Source: JBFGFG01 sp041627475
GTDB taxonomy: Bacteria; Actinomycetota; Nitriliruptoria; Nitriliruptorales; Nitriliruptoraceae
Length of the DNA: 19,413 nt
Assembly: GCA_041627475.1 (NCBI GenBank)
Contig: JBFKQZ010000027.1
Coordinates: forward strand, 1 to 19,413
Direction: 5' to 3'
In this document: piece by piece, positions 1-7,711 of the stretch
Numbering within the stretch: position 1 is the stretch's first letter
How the letters are laid out: the number at the start of each line of letters is the position of its first letter
Translations under genes and position numbers: made by a program
Notes under the pieces: generated by a model
Told to the model about the DNA's origin: nothing
Seen by the model: the letters and a program-made list of their open reading frames with translations, nothing else
Databases searched by the model: none

Positions 1-34
1 CAGCCTAGGCGGACGTCATCGTGCGGCGGGCGTG

Positions 35-1177
35 TCACGACATCGGGGTCACGTCGGTCCCGTGCGCCCCGCAGGTCGCGAGCAGCCGTTCCTCGGGGGC
101 GTGGGGCCACAGCCGGACGTGCACGCCGTGGTGGCGCAGGGCGGTGACGGGCTCGAGTCGGACGTGGGCCACGGGTGCGGCGGCGGTGGCCGCCTCGCCT
201 GCAGCCTCGATCGCGTCGAGGAGCGCGACCCGCTCGGTCCCGGGGAGGTACTCCTGCACGACCGAGTGGAACACGACGGTGACGGTGCCCGGGGTGCGGG
301 CCGCGAGCTGTCGTTCGGCCCACGCGGCGGCCGATGCCTCGTCGACGGTGGCCGGGACCTGCTGGGCGGTCCGCAGGGCCGCGCCGAGGCGGGCGAAGCG
401 GTCGGTCTGGTCGCACCAGACGCTCGACGAGACCCGGGCACGGCCGTCGGGCGTGGTGGGGTCGATCGGGTGCAGGTCGCAGCCGCGACGGTCGGTGACC
501 TCGAACAGTGCGTGGGGGTCGCCCGGCAGCGGACCGCGGTAGCGGTCGCGGAACACGAGCTCGGCGTCGGCGGGGCCGAGACGGCGGCTGCCGCCGTCGC
601 CGTCGGGGACCTCGTAGGCGAACCGGTCGAGCCGCAGGTTGAGACCGGCCGAGCTGCCGATCTCGCGCAGCGACAGCGGCAGGCCGGTACGGGCCGCGAC
701 GTCGAGCATGCCGACGACCAGTCCGGCGCTGCGTCCGACCTCGTTGGTCTGGCACGGCTGGGCGACGAGCTCGGGGAGGACGTCGGCGTGTGCGGCCACG
801 GTCCGGACCATCACGTCGCCGACCTGGCGCAGGTCGGGCGTGCCGCCGACGCTCGGGTAGTGCAGGGCCAGCTCGGTCGCCCGGCGATCGAGCACGAGCC
901 GGTGGAGGGCGGCGAGGAAGCGCAGGGCGGCCGCGTCGCCGCGACCCGGCCGCACGTCCGCCAGCAGCAGCGGTGCGCAGGGACCGTCCTCGAGGACGTC
1001 CGCGGCCGCGCGGTTGAGGAGGAATGCGGACAGCGGTGAGCCCATCGCCGCGCACGACAGCGCCTGTCGCGTCAGCTGCCACACGACCTTGGCACGGGGG
1101 TCGTCGGGTTCCGTGGGCGGCGGTCCGCCTGCCGCGTCGTCGCCACCGGGGCCGGTGCCGTCGTGGTCGGGCGTCAT
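35..1177 (-). CDS. DUF2332 family protein
   Basis: A 380-residue protein recognised as DUF2332, a family common in actinobacteria with no established reaction. Visible signatures are QTNEVGRSAGL at about residues 143-153 and EIGSSAGLNL at about 172-181. The second looks like a glycine-rich nucleotide or SAM-binding loop, so a methyltransferase-like fold is plausible, but that is inference. The first ~28 residues are Gly/Pro/Asp-rich and probably disordered. There is no signal peptide or membrane segment, so it should be cytoplasmic. The ATG start overlaps the stop of the upstream Nudix-like gene as ATGA, with no strong ribosome binding site, which suggests translational coupling in a two-gene operon. 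Family assignment is fairly sure; function is unknown. Confidence 0.85.
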   Translation of the reverse strand: MTPDHDGTGPGGDDAAGGPPPTEPDDPRAKVVWQLTRQALSCAAMGSPLSAFLLNRAAADVLEDGPCAPLLLADVRPGRGDAAALRFLAALHRLVLDRRATELALHYPSVGGTPDLRQVGDVMVRTVAAHADVLPELVAQPCQTNEVGRSAGLVVGMLDVAARTGLPLSLREIGSSAGLNLRLDRFAYEVPDGDGGSRRLGPADAELVFRDRYRGPLPGDPHALFEVTDRRGCDLHPIDPTTPDGRARVSSSVWCDQTDRFARLGAALRTAQQVPATVDEASAAAWAERQLAARTPGTVTVVFHSVVQEYLPGTERVALLDAIEAAGEAATAAAPVAHVRLEPVTALRHHGVHVRLWPHAPEERLLATCGAHGTDVTPMS

Positions 1178-1707
1178 GTGCCGCAGTGGGCGAGGGCCAG
1201 CCGGACGAGCTTGTCGTGCCCGCCGCTCATCTCGGCGGCGACGCTCGGCGAGAGGGCCTCACCGGGCGTGACCCACGACAGGTCGAGCGCGTCCTGCTGC
1301 GGCTCCGGGTTGCCGGTGATCTGGACCACGAAGGCGAGTGACACGGCGTGCTGTCGGGGGTCGTGGTAGCCGGTGCGGGACGGGTCGGGGAAGTACTCGG
1401 CGACCGTGAACGGTGCGGTGCCGGGTGGCAGGTGCGGGTCGGCCTCGGGCCCGAGGTCCTTGGTGAGGTGGCGCCACAGGGCGTCGCGGATCGTCTCGCC
1501 GAACAGGACGCGGCCCGAGACGATGGCCCGGCTGATGGTGCCGTCAGGCATGGCCCGCAGCAGCAGGCCGACCCTCTCGACCTTGCCGAGGTGGTCCAGT
1601 CGCACCGGCACTGCGTCGACGTAGACGATCGGCACGCGGTCGCGGACCTCGGCCAGGTCCTCGGCCGGCAGCCAGCCGGTCTGGGTGTCCAGCACGTCGT
1701 CACGCAT
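1174..1707 (-). CDS. DUF4916-type Nudix-like protein with degenerate Nudix box
   Basis: A 177-residue protein matching the actinobacterial DUF4916/Nudix family: WLPAEDLAEVRDRVPIVYVDAVP near the N-terminus, then GRVLFGETIRDAL and FTVAEYFPDP. The Nudix pattern Gx5Ex7REUxEExGU is only partly kept. G65, E71, R79 and G86 align, but the REUxEE glutamates are replaced by His80, Lys83 and Asp84, so classical Mg-dependent diphosphate hydrolysis is doubtful. The ATG at 1707 is preferred because GAGGGA lies about 7 nt upstream; an open frame continues to 1947 but that part is low-complexity Arg/Pro with no family resemblance. It is the first gene of a probable operon with the DUF2332 gene and diverges from the acetyltransferase gene across 152 bp. 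Confidence 0.82.
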   Translation of the reverse strand: MRDDVLDTQTGWLPAEDLAEVRDRVPIVYVDAVPVRLDHLGKVERVGLLLRAMPDGTISRAIVSGRVLFGETIRDALWRHLTKDLGPEADPHLPPGTAPFTVAEYFPDPSRTGYHDPRQHAVSLAFVVQITGNPEPQQDALDLSWVTPGEALSPSVAAEMSGGHDKLVRLALAHCGT

Positions 1708-1797
1708 CGATCGTCCCTCGTCAGCCACGATCCGTGCAGGGCACGGTCCTCCCCGCAGTGTTGCACACCGGTCGCGACGACCCGGCGAGGGCGGGAC

Positions 1798-1833
1798 GTC
1801 GGCGCGCTTGCAGCACGGCGGCGTCGCGCCGAC
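1798..1833. promoter_or_regulatory. Inverted repeat upstream of the acetyltransferase gene
   Basis: Nine-base arms GTCGGCGCG (1798-1806) and CGCGCCGAC (1825-1833) are perfectly complementary across an 18-bp spacer, 26 bp before the acetyltransferase start. They could form an operator or a leader hairpin. In DNA this GC-rich such arms can arise by chance. No convincing -35/-10 pair is visible in this 152-bp divergent gap. Confidence 0.3.
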
Positions 1834-1859
1834 ACTCGGGCCCCGACAGGGAGATCCCG

Positions 1860-2393
1860 ATGGCCGAGCACCTCGACGACGTGGCGCACGGCATGGGGGC
1901 CGTGGTTCGTGCGCCGCAGGCCGAGGACGCCGACGACCTCGTCGCACTCATCGGCGGTGTGTTCGCGGAGTACCCGGGCTGTGTGCTGGACCCCGACGGC
2001 CTCGACGCCGACCTGTTCGCGTGGCACGAGCACCTCGCCGCGGCCGGCGGGCGGGGGTGGGTCGTCGAGCGGGGCGCACGCGTGGTCGCCTGTGTCGGGG
2101 TCGCCCCCTGCGACCCGCCGCCCGCGGTCCCGGCCGGGACGTCCTGCGTCGAGCTGAAACGCCTCTACGTCGGGGCGGCCGCCCGACGCCGTGGCCTCGG
2201 GCGCGCGCTGGTCGCGGAGGTCGAGGCGTGGGGCCGGGCACACGGCGCCGAGGCGGTCGTGCTGTGGTCGGACACCCGCTTCGCCGACGCGCACCGCCTC
2301 TACACGGCGGCGGGCTACGTCGACACGGGACGGCGGCGCGACCTGCACGACCCGAGCGACACGACCGAGGCCGAGTTCGTCCGACGGTTCTGA
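1860..2393 (+). CDS. GNAT family N-acetyltransferase
   Basis: A 177-residue cytoplasmic acetyltransferase of the GNAT superfamily, expected to transfer an acetyl group from acetyl-CoA to an amine; the substrate is unknown. The acetyl-CoA binding motif A is clear: LKRLYVGAAARRRGLGRALV at residues 99-118, with the R-x-x-G-x-G pyrophosphate loop. The motif B region is WSDTRFADAHRLYTAAGYVDTG (136-157), with the usual Tyr and AAGY. ATG 1860 is chosen because AGGGAGA sits about 5 nt upstream. An in-frame start at 1734 would add a Cys/Arg-rich tail outside the fold, and Met at 1893 is another possibility. It converges with the patatin gene, the two stop codons being separated by one base. Confidence 0.9.
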   Translation: MAEHLDDVAHGMGAVVRAPQAEDADDLVALIGGVFAEYPGCVLDPDGLDADLFAWHEHLAAAGGRGWVVERGARVVACVGVAPCDPPPAVPAGTSCVELKRLYVGAAARRRGLGRALVAEVEAWGRAHGAEAVVLWSDTRFADAHRLYTAAGYVDTGRRRDLHDPSDTTEAEFVRRF

Positions 2394-2394
2394 C

Positions 2395-3270
2395 TCAGAA
2401 CCCGGCGGCCCGCAGCCCGCTGCGGACCATCGTGCGACCCGCGTCCACGACCCGGGCGGGCGCCGCGGGGTCGGTGCGGTAGCCGCGGAACAGGTGCGCG
2501 GTCTCCGGTCCGGGCCGGATCGCCACGGTGCGGATGCCGGCTGCCTGCAGCTGCTGGAGCTCGCGGCGCGCCGCGGCGCGAGCCAGTGCCCGGGCGGCGC
2601 CGCCGCCGCGGCGGCACATCGGCGCGACCACGACGGCGACATCGCAGTTCCCGGCGGTCACGAGGTCCGCGTGGGTGGACGAGCGGACGGCACCGTCGAC
2701 GAACCGCTCGTCGCCGATGGGCGTCGGGGCGAACATCAACGGCACGGACTGGGAGGCCCGAACGGCCGTCGGCACCGGGACGTCGTGCCGGTCGCGACCG
2801 AAGACCACCCGCTCGCCGTCGGAGAGCCGGACGGCCACGACCCGGAGGTGCTCCGGCCAGGCGGCGTGCTGATCCAGGCCGGGGAAGCGGGTCAGCGAGC
2901 CGCTCGGGAAGACGCCGGGCGGGCTGAGCCCGGCCCAGGCGACGCCGAGCCCGGCGCCGCCGGGCAGGGCATGACGCAGCAGGCCCGGCTGGCTCGGCCA
3001 CCACGACCGGCGGCGGTTGTGCTCGCGCACCTCGGCGAGGTAGGCGCGGCGCTCGTCCGGCGGCGGCGGGCGCAGGACGACCTCGAGGGCCTCGGCGCTC
3101 GTGGTGCCGCCGAGCACGCTCGCCGCGACGGCCGCGCCGGCGGACGTGCCCACGACGACGGCGGCGTCGTCCACGCCGAGCCCCGCCTCGGCGAGCGCGT
3201 CGGCGGCACCGAAGTGCAGGGCCCACGCCGTGACGCCGCCGGCCCCGAGGACGATCGCGTGGCGCGGCAC
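2395..3270 (-). CDS. Patatin-like phospholipase family protein
   Basis: A 291-residue predicted acyl hydrolase with a Ser-Asp dyad. The glycine-rich oxyanion loop GAGGVTAWAL is at residues 9-18, the nucleophile elbow GTSAGA gives Ser43, and FVDGAVRSS gives Asp192 in a D-G-A motif. Together these define the patatin fold. Length fits small actinobacterial RssA-like patatins. There is no signal peptide, so it probably acts on lipids from the cytoplasmic side. GTG 3270 is preferred because GGAGGT lies 5 nt upstream; the frame stays open to 3666, but that part is antisense to the sirtuin gene. The gene diverges from the sirtuin gene over a 60-bp gap with a palindrome, so shared control is likely. 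Substrate is not evident. Confidence 0.9.
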   Translation of the reverse strand: MPRHAIVLGAGGVTAWALHFGAADALAEAGLGVDDAAVVVGTSAGAAVAASVLGGTTSAEALEVVLRPPPPDERRAYLAEVREHNRRRSWWPSQPGLLRHALPGGAGLGVAWAGLSPPGVFPSGSLTRFPGLDQHAAWPEHLRVVAVRLSDGERVVFGRDRHDVPVPTAVRASQSVPLMFAPTPIGDERFVDGAVRSSTHADLVTAGNCDVAVVVAPMCRRGGGAARALARAAARRELQQLQAAGIRTVAIRPGPETAHLFRGYRTDPAAPARVVDAGRTMVRSGLRAAGF

Positions 3271-3291
3271 ACGGGACCTCCGGTCGGGGCC

Positions 3292-3305
3292 GCACCGTAC
3301 GGTGC
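3292..3305. promoter_or_regulatory. Perfect 14-bp palindrome in the patatin/sirtuin divergent gap
   Basis: GCACCGTACGGTGC equals its own reverse complement and sits near the middle of the 60-bp gap between two divergent genes that both have strong ribosome binding sites. A symmetric site there is a good operator candidate able to control both promoters. No recognisable -35/-10 hexamers were seen. Confidence 0.45.
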
Positions 3306-3330
3306 ACGACAGGAACGATCGGAGGTGGTC

Positions 3331-4215
3331 GTGCTGGACGCCGTCGCCGAGGTCGAGGACCTCGCGGACCTCACCGGGCTCGTCGCCCGCGGTGGCGTCG
3401 TCGTGCTCACGGGTGCCGGGATGTCCACCGCCTCCGGGATCCCCGACTACCGCGGGGTGACCGGCCGCACGCGCACCGCGCCGCCGATGCAGTGGGACGA
3501 GTTCGCCGGGTCGCAGGGCGCCCGGCAGCGGTACTGGGCCCGCGGCCAGGTCGGGTTCCGGCGGTACGCCGGCATCGAGCCCAACGCCGCGCACCGCGCC
3601 GTGGCCGAGCTCGAGGCAGCAGGCATGGTGGAGGCCGTCGTGACGCAGAACGTGGACGGGCTGCACCGCGCGGCCGGCTCACGACGGGTCGTGGAGCTCC
3701 ACGGCTCGCTCGCGGAGGTCCTCTGCATGGACTGCGGCGCGCGCGAGCCACGGTCGGCGCTCCAGGCGCGGCTCGACGAGGCGAACCCGTGGCTGCGCGA
3801 CGTCGACGCACCACAGCAGGCCGACGGTGACGCCGTCCTCGCGCCGCGCCACGTCGCCGGGTTCCGGGTGCTCGGCTGCCGCGCCTGCGGCGGGACGCTG
3901 CGACCCGACGTGGTCTTCTTCGGCGAGTTCGTCCCACGCGAACGCATGGCCAGGGCCCGCGACCTCGTCGAGGCGGCGACGACGCTCCTCGTCGCGGGGT
4001 CGAGCCTCGCCGTCGGGTCCGGGCGCCTGCTGCTGCGGCACGCGCGCCGTCACGGGGCGTCGGTCGCGATCGTCAACCTCGGGCCGACCCGCGGCGACGA
4101 CGTGGCGGACGTCCGGCTGGAGGCCGACGTGACGGACGTGCTCCCCGCTGTGGTGCGGGGCACTAGCGTCCCGACCGATCGGGGCGGGAGCGGCGATGAC
4201 GAGCGAGGGCGATGA
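3331..4215 (+). CDS. Sir2-family NAD-dependent protein deacylase
   Basis: A 294-residue sirtuin, expected to remove acyl groups from protein lysines using NAD+, giving nicotinamide and O-acyl-ADP-ribose. Seen directly: NAD-binding GAGMSTASGIPDYR (28-41), TQNVDGLH (105-112), catalytic His124 in ELHG, two zinc pairs (Cys132/Cys135 and Cys183/Cys186), and GSSLAVGSG toward the C-terminus. All key residues are intact. The insert between the Cys pairs is longer than in CobB and resembles the larger actinobacterial and mitochondrial SIRT4-like members, so the exact subclass is uncertain. GTG 3331 is preferred because GGAGGT lies 4 nt upstream; GTG 3325 is in frame but overlaps that site. The 3' end overlaps the kinase-like gene by 20 bp, suggesting co-expression. 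Confidence 0.93.
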   Translation: MLDAVAEVEDLADLTGLVARGGVVVLTGAGMSTASGIPDYRGVTGRTRTAPPMQWDEFAGSQGARQRYWARGQVGFRRYAGIEPNAAHRAVAELEAAGMVEAVVTQNVDGLHRAAGSRRVVELHGSLAEVLCMDCGAREPRSALQARLDEANPWLRDVDAPQQADGDAVLAPRHVAGFRVLGCRACGGTLRPDVVFFGEFVPRERMARARDLVEAATTLLVAGSSLAVGSGRLLLRHARRHGASVAIVNLGPTRGDDVADVRLEADVTDVLPAVVRGTSVPTDRGGSGDDERGR

Positions 4216-4858
4216 GCTCGAGCGGCTCCGCACACGGGTCGCCAACCTCGAGCGACTGACCGAACGCGTCGCCCACGAGCTGGCGACCCCGCTCACCACG
4301 GTGCAGGGATTCGCCCGCATCCTGCTGGACGGGAACGAGCTGCCGCCTGAGGTCCGTCGGGGGCTGGAACGCATCGAGCGTGCCGGGACGTCGGCCATGC
4401 ACCTGCTGCGCCACCGGATCGACGAGGCCACGGGGGACCGGCCCCGCAGCCTGCGGCTGCGTGAGCTGGTCCGTGACACCGTGACCGCCGTCTGGGGCGA
4501 GGAGGCCCCGGCCGGTCGTGGCCTGCCGCCGGACGCGCGCGTGTTCGGCGACCCGGTCGGCCTGCGGCAGGCGCTGACACTGGTGCTCCAGGCGCTCCTG
4601 CCGCCCGGCGACACCGGGGACCCGACCGACCTCGAGGTGACGATGGCGCAGGAGCGGGGCACCGCGTACCAGCTGCGTCTGGACGTCCCGAGCGTCGAGG
4701 AGGGCGCCGTGGGCCAGCGCGACCAGCGGCTCGCCGATGCAGGGGCGGTGCTCGCCCGCCTCGGCGGTCGGCTCTGGAGCGACGACCCGGACGAGGCGGT
4801 CGGTCGTCGGTCCGTGCTCGTGGAGCTGGCCCGCGACGTCGGCACCAGATCGACCTGA
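4196..4858 (+). CDS. Degenerate histidine-kinase-like protein (HisKA plus eroded HATPase)
   Basis: A 220-residue soluble protein. Residues 25-37 read VAHELATPLTTVQ, a good H-box of the HisKA dimerisation domain with candidate phospho-acceptor His27, preceded by a short coiled-coil-like helix. The rest follows the layout of a HATPase_c domain but lacks its nucleotide-binding residues. The N-box region (VFGDPVGLRQALTLVLQALL) has no conserved Asn, no DxGxG G1 motif is present, and only the C-terminal LGGRLWSDDP strand remains recognisable. No sensor or membrane domain is present. ATG 4196 has GGGAG 5 nt upstream and lies inside the end of the sirtuin gene. It may act as a phosphotransfer or scaffold protein rather than a kinase; that is inference. 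Confidence 0.72.
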   Translation: MTSEGDELERLRTRVANLERLTERVAHELATPLTTVQGFARILLDGNELPPEVRRGLERIERAGTSAMHLLRHRIDEATGDRPRSLRLRELVRDTVTAVWGEEAPAGRGLPPDARVFGDPVGLRQALTLVLQALLPPGDTGDPTDLEVTMAQERGTAYQLRLDVPSVEEGAVGQRDQRLADAGAVLARLGGRLWSDDPDEAVGRRSVLVELARDVGTRST

Positions 4859-5012
4859 CCCGGCGTTGTGTCGACAGCCCCGGTTCGCATCGTCCGATTG
4901 GCCAGGGTGGGCTACTCTCCGCACCTGCGCGGGGGCCGTTCGGACGATCACGTCCCCACCGGGGGCCCGCTGCGTCCGCCAAGCACTGCTCGCAGTGGTC
5001 CAGGAGCCACCC

Positions 5013-6566
5013 ATGCACGCCCGCCCCTCCCGACTGGCTGCCCTCGTGGCATGCCTGCTGCTCGCGCTGCCGATGGCGGCAGGAGCAGCCGAACTCGACG
5101 AGTACGCCGCCGAGGCCTCCACCACCGCGGTGCAGCTCTCGGTCTTCCCGGCCCAGACCGGTGGCCCGCTGCTCGACCTCGTCGGCACCGACGCCTCGGT
5201 GTCGTCCGACCCGAGCGCGGTGGCGTCCATCGATGCCATCACGGTCCTCGGCGAGTCGGTGGTCGGCGCGCGCTCGGTGTCGTCCGACGGCGATGCCGCA
5301 CGTGACCCGGGTGAGGGTCCCGGGTGCAGCGTCCCCGTCGCCCCCTCGGGCCTCGAGTTGAACGCGGTCTGCAGCGTCGTGGTTGCCGATGCCGGTGCAC
5401 TCAGCGAGGCCGAGGCGGCTGCGACGACCCAGCTGCTGACGGCGACGGTCAGCGGCGCGTTCCTCAAGGACGCGCTGACCACGCCGCTCGGCGACGCGGT
5501 CACGACGGCCAGCGACGTGCTCGTCGCTGGCGCTGTCGAGGAGTTCCTCGCCCGGTGCAACGACGCACTGGCGGAGGTCGACGCGAGCCCGATCACCGAG
5601 ACGGCCGGTGACCTGCTGGCGATGGCTCCCGAGGACGTCAAGCCGATCACGGACGCCGCCGCCGACGCGGCAGGTGCAGCCGACAGCGAGGGCTACTGCA
5701 CCGCCGTCTACAACCTGACCGTCAACGAGGTCGCCGAAGAGGTCCTGGACACCGACGCGATCCTGAACCTGCTGGCCGGGGCCGAACTCCTCAGCCTCGA
5801 GCTCGACGGCGCCAGCGCCACGACGCTCGGTGACGCGGACGGCCTCGACGTCACCGCCCAGCAGGTGACGCTCACGATCGCCGCTGCGGAGGGCCTCGAC
5901 GCGACGCTCGACCAGCTCGACGACGCGATCCAGTCGGTCGTCGACGGCATCCAGGCCGAGGTCGAGGACATCGCCGGTGGCGCCGACCCCGACGACCAGC
6001 TGCCGCTGCCCAACGACTTCGACCTGTCGCCGGTCTTCGACGCCATCCCGCTGTTCGGTCTCGGCGGGCCACTGCTCGCCGGCACGGTCAGCGGTGGCGT
6101 GGCCACCACGGCCATCGGCACCGACGGCACCACGACCGCCGGCGGCACGGCCCCGTTCGCGACGCTGGCCGTCGCCCCGGGCCTGCTGGAGCTGTTCGGG
6201 CAGGACCCCGAGTCGGGCACGCTCAGCCTCAGCGGTGGCCAGTCGCAGGTCCTCGCGGAGGGCACGCCGCTGGAGTCCAGCATCGAGGTCGGCACGATCA
6301 CGACGGAGGACGGCGTCGCGTTCGGCGATACGGCCCTGGTCGGGACCACGTCGGCCACGTCGGCGACGACCGTCTCCCTGCTGGGTGGCATCGAGGACGG
6401 CATCACGCTGGTCCTGGGTGCAGCCTCGGCCGGCTCCTACTCGTCGACCGTCGCGGCGCCGGCCGAGGACCCGACGCCGCCGCTGGCCGACACGGGTGGC
6501 GGTGCGGCCGCAGCGGCCGTCCTGGCGCTGGGTGCCGCAGCGGCGCTCCGTCGCCGTCGCGACTGA
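5013..6566 (+). CDS. Secreted surface protein with LADTG sortase-type C-terminus
   Basis: A 517-residue acidic, Ala/Asp/Thr-rich exported protein. A signal peptide is clear at residues 1-24 (basic start, LVACLLLALPM, then AGA before AELDE). The C-terminus has PLADTGG (490-496), a hydrophobic Ala/Leu stretch and RRRRD, the standard layout of a sortase substrate; LAxTG is the motif used by actinobacterial class E sortases. The body is low in Cys and rich in repeated Thr/Gly/Asp segments, suggesting beta-rich or helical surface modules, but I do not recognise a named domain. ATG 5013 has AGGAG 6 nt upstream. The 154-bp upstream region holds no convincing promoter. It converges with the Dabb gene. 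Envelope location is well supported; function is unknown. Confidence 0.82.
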   Translation: MHARPSRLAALVACLLLALPMAAGAAELDEYAAEASTTAVQLSVFPAQTGGPLLDLVGTDASVSSDPSAVASIDAITVLGESVVGARSVSSDGDAARDPGEGPGCSVPVAPSGLELNAVCSVVVADAGALSEAEAAATTQLLTATVSGAFLKDALTTPLGDAVTTASDVLVAGAVEEFLARCNDALAEVDASPITETAGDLLAMAPEDVKPITDAAADAAGAADSEGYCTAVYNLTVNEVAEEVLDTDAILNLLAGAELLSLELDGASATTLGDADGLDVTAQQVTLTIAAAEGLDATLDQLDDAIQSVVDGIQAEVEDIAGGADPDDQLPLPNDFDLSPVFDAIPLFGLGGPLLAGTVSGGVATTAIGTDGTTTAGGTAPFATLAVAPGLLELFGQDPESGTLSLSGGQSQVLAEGTPLESSIEVGTITTEDGVAFGDTALVGTTSATSATTVSLLGGIEDGITLVLGAASAGSYSSTVAAPAEDPTPPLADTGGGAAAAAVLALGAAAALRRRRD

Positions 6567-6569
6567 CCC

Positions 6570-6863
6570 CTACTCGACCAGCTGCGCTGCCGTCCGGCCG
6601 GTGACCACCGGCCGGACGTGCTGCGTCACGACCTCCTGGTGCGCGGGGTGGGCCTGGTAGGCCCGCCAGGCCTGGGCGTCGGCCGTGACGACGAGCAGGG
6701 CGAGCCCGGCGTTGCCCTCGGCGAGCCCGGCGTCCCGCCCGACATGGAGCTCCACGACCTCGTCGATCTCCTCGGCGAGGCCGCGCAGCGCCGCCACGGC
6801 CGCGTCGACCGCGGCGTCGTCGGCGTCGTCGGCGAGGTCGAACAGGACCATGTGGCGCAGCAC
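6570..6863 (-). CDS. Dabb (stress-responsive A/B barrel) family protein
   Basis: A 97-residue protein fitting the dimeric alpha/beta barrel (Dabb) family: VLRHMVLFDLAD at the start, a helix of about 20 residues (DAAVDAAVAALRGLAEEI), then VVELHVGRDAG and a strand-helix ending HPAHQEVVTQHVRPVV. These proteins form homodimers and range from stress proteins to small-molecule cyclases; the role of this one cannot be told. GTG 6863 is preferred because GAGGAG lies 6 nt upstream and family members begin at this point; an upstream ATG at 6926 would overlap the divergent alaX gene. It is separated from alaX by a 49-bp divergent gap, so the two probably share a control region. Confidence 0.87.
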   Translation of the reverse strand: MLRHMVLFDLADDADDAAVDAAVAALRGLAEEIDEVVELHVGRDAGLAEGNAGLALLVVTADAQAWRAYQAHPAHQEVVTQHVRPVVTGRTAAQLVE

Positions 6864-6912
6864 GGGGAGCTCCTCGGCTCGTAGGGTCACGGGTCTCCAC
6901 GGGGAGCCAACC

Positions 6913-7659
6913 ATGACCGAACGCATCTACTCCACCGACGCCTACGCCCGCGAGGTCGACGCGACCGTCGTGGACGTCGACGAGGAGCGTGGGGCAGTGC
7001 TGCTCGACCGCACCGTGTTCTACCCCGGCGGCGGTGGGCAGCCGGCCGACCGGGGCGCCCTGTGGGTCGGCGACGACCGGCTCGCGGTCGCGAAGGTCGC
7101 CCAGGACGGGCGAGGGGTCTGGCACGTCCTCGCCGGCGGGGACGGGACCGCGTTGCGGCTGCCGCCCGTCGGCACGGCCGTGCGGGGCGAGCTGGACTGG
7201 GACCGTCGCCTGCGGCTGATGCGGACCCACACGGCGATGCACGCCCTGTGTGGTGTCGTCTGGGACCGGTTCGCGAGCCCGGTCACCGGCGGCAACATGG
7301 AGCCGGGGGAGGGGCGGCTCGACTTCGAGATCGCCGACTGGGACCGCGAGCGTGACCTCCAGCCGATCGAGGACGAGCTCAACGCCCAGCTCGCCGCGGC
7401 CCGGCCGGTGGAGATCTCGTTCCTGCCTCGCGAGGAGGCGGACGAGGACCCGAGCCTGATCCGGACCAAGGTCTCGCTGCTGCCGGACTCGCTGCGCACC
7501 GTGCGCGTCGTCGACATCGTCGGGCTCGACCGCCAGGCCGACGGTGGGACCCACGTCGACGACACCGGCCAGGTCGGCCCCGTGAAGGTCGTCAAGGTCG
7601 ACAACAAGGGCAAGGGCTTCCGTCGGATCCGGATCGCGCTGGACGAGGCCGACGGCTGA
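6913..7659 (+). CDS. alaX: AlaX-type alanyl-tRNA editing protein
   Basis: A 248-residue stand-alone relative of the AlaRS editing domain, expected to hydrolyse mischarged Ser- or Gly-tRNA(Ala) in the cytoplasm. Visible: FYPGGGGQPADRG (36-48) of the N-terminal barrel found in the medium-length AlaX-M class, the zinc-binding HTAMH (His106, His110), and GGTHVDDTGQVG (211-222) with His214. The Cys that normally precedes GGTH is Asp210 here (QADGGTHV), so the zinc site has a changed ligand; I recall a similar form in some AlaX-M proteins but cannot verify it. ATG 6913 has GGGGAG about 6 nt upstream. The gene ends just before a terminator hairpin that starts the first long repeat, so it is probably monocistronic. 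Confidence 0.9.
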   Translation: MTERIYSTDAYAREVDATVVDVDEERGAVLLDRTVFYPGGGGQPADRGALWVGDDRLAVAKVAQDGRGVWHVLAGGDGTALRLPPVGTAVRGELDWDRRLRLMRTHTAMHALCGVVWDRFASPVTGGNMEPGEGRLDFEIADWDRERDLQPIEDELNAQLAAARPVEISFLPREEADEDPSLIRTKVSLLPDSLRTVRVVDIVGLDRQADGGTHVDDTGQVGPVKVVKVDNKGKGFRRIRIALDEADG

Positions 7660-7676
7660 CCTCCCCGGAACAGGGC

Positions 7677-7711
7677 GGAACCCCGGCGCCCTTGCGGGCG
7701 ACCGGGGTTCC
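7677..7711 (+). terminator. Terminator-like hairpin after alaX
   Basis: GGAACCCCGG pairs with CCGGGGTTCC, and an inner GCCC/GGGC stem closes a TTGC loop, followed by TGTTCTTCC. It begins 17 bp after the alaX stop. The T-run is weak, as is usual at this GC content. The hairpin is nearly symmetric, and it recurs at the start of the second long repeat. Confidence 0.72.

Noticed and set aside
2191..3330. Upstream extension of the sirtuin frame (and the patatin frame to 3666)
   Set aside because: Both extensions run antisense to the other gene, and strong ribosome binding sites mark internal GTG starts at 3331 and 3270.
4859..5012. Promoter with TACTCT (4913-4918) for the LADTG protein gene
   Set aside because: No acceptable -35 box lies 16-18 bp upstream.
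4163..5650. 495-codon minus-strand frame
   Set aside because: Antisense to the kinase-like and LADTG genes; Ser/Arg-rich with no recognisable domain.
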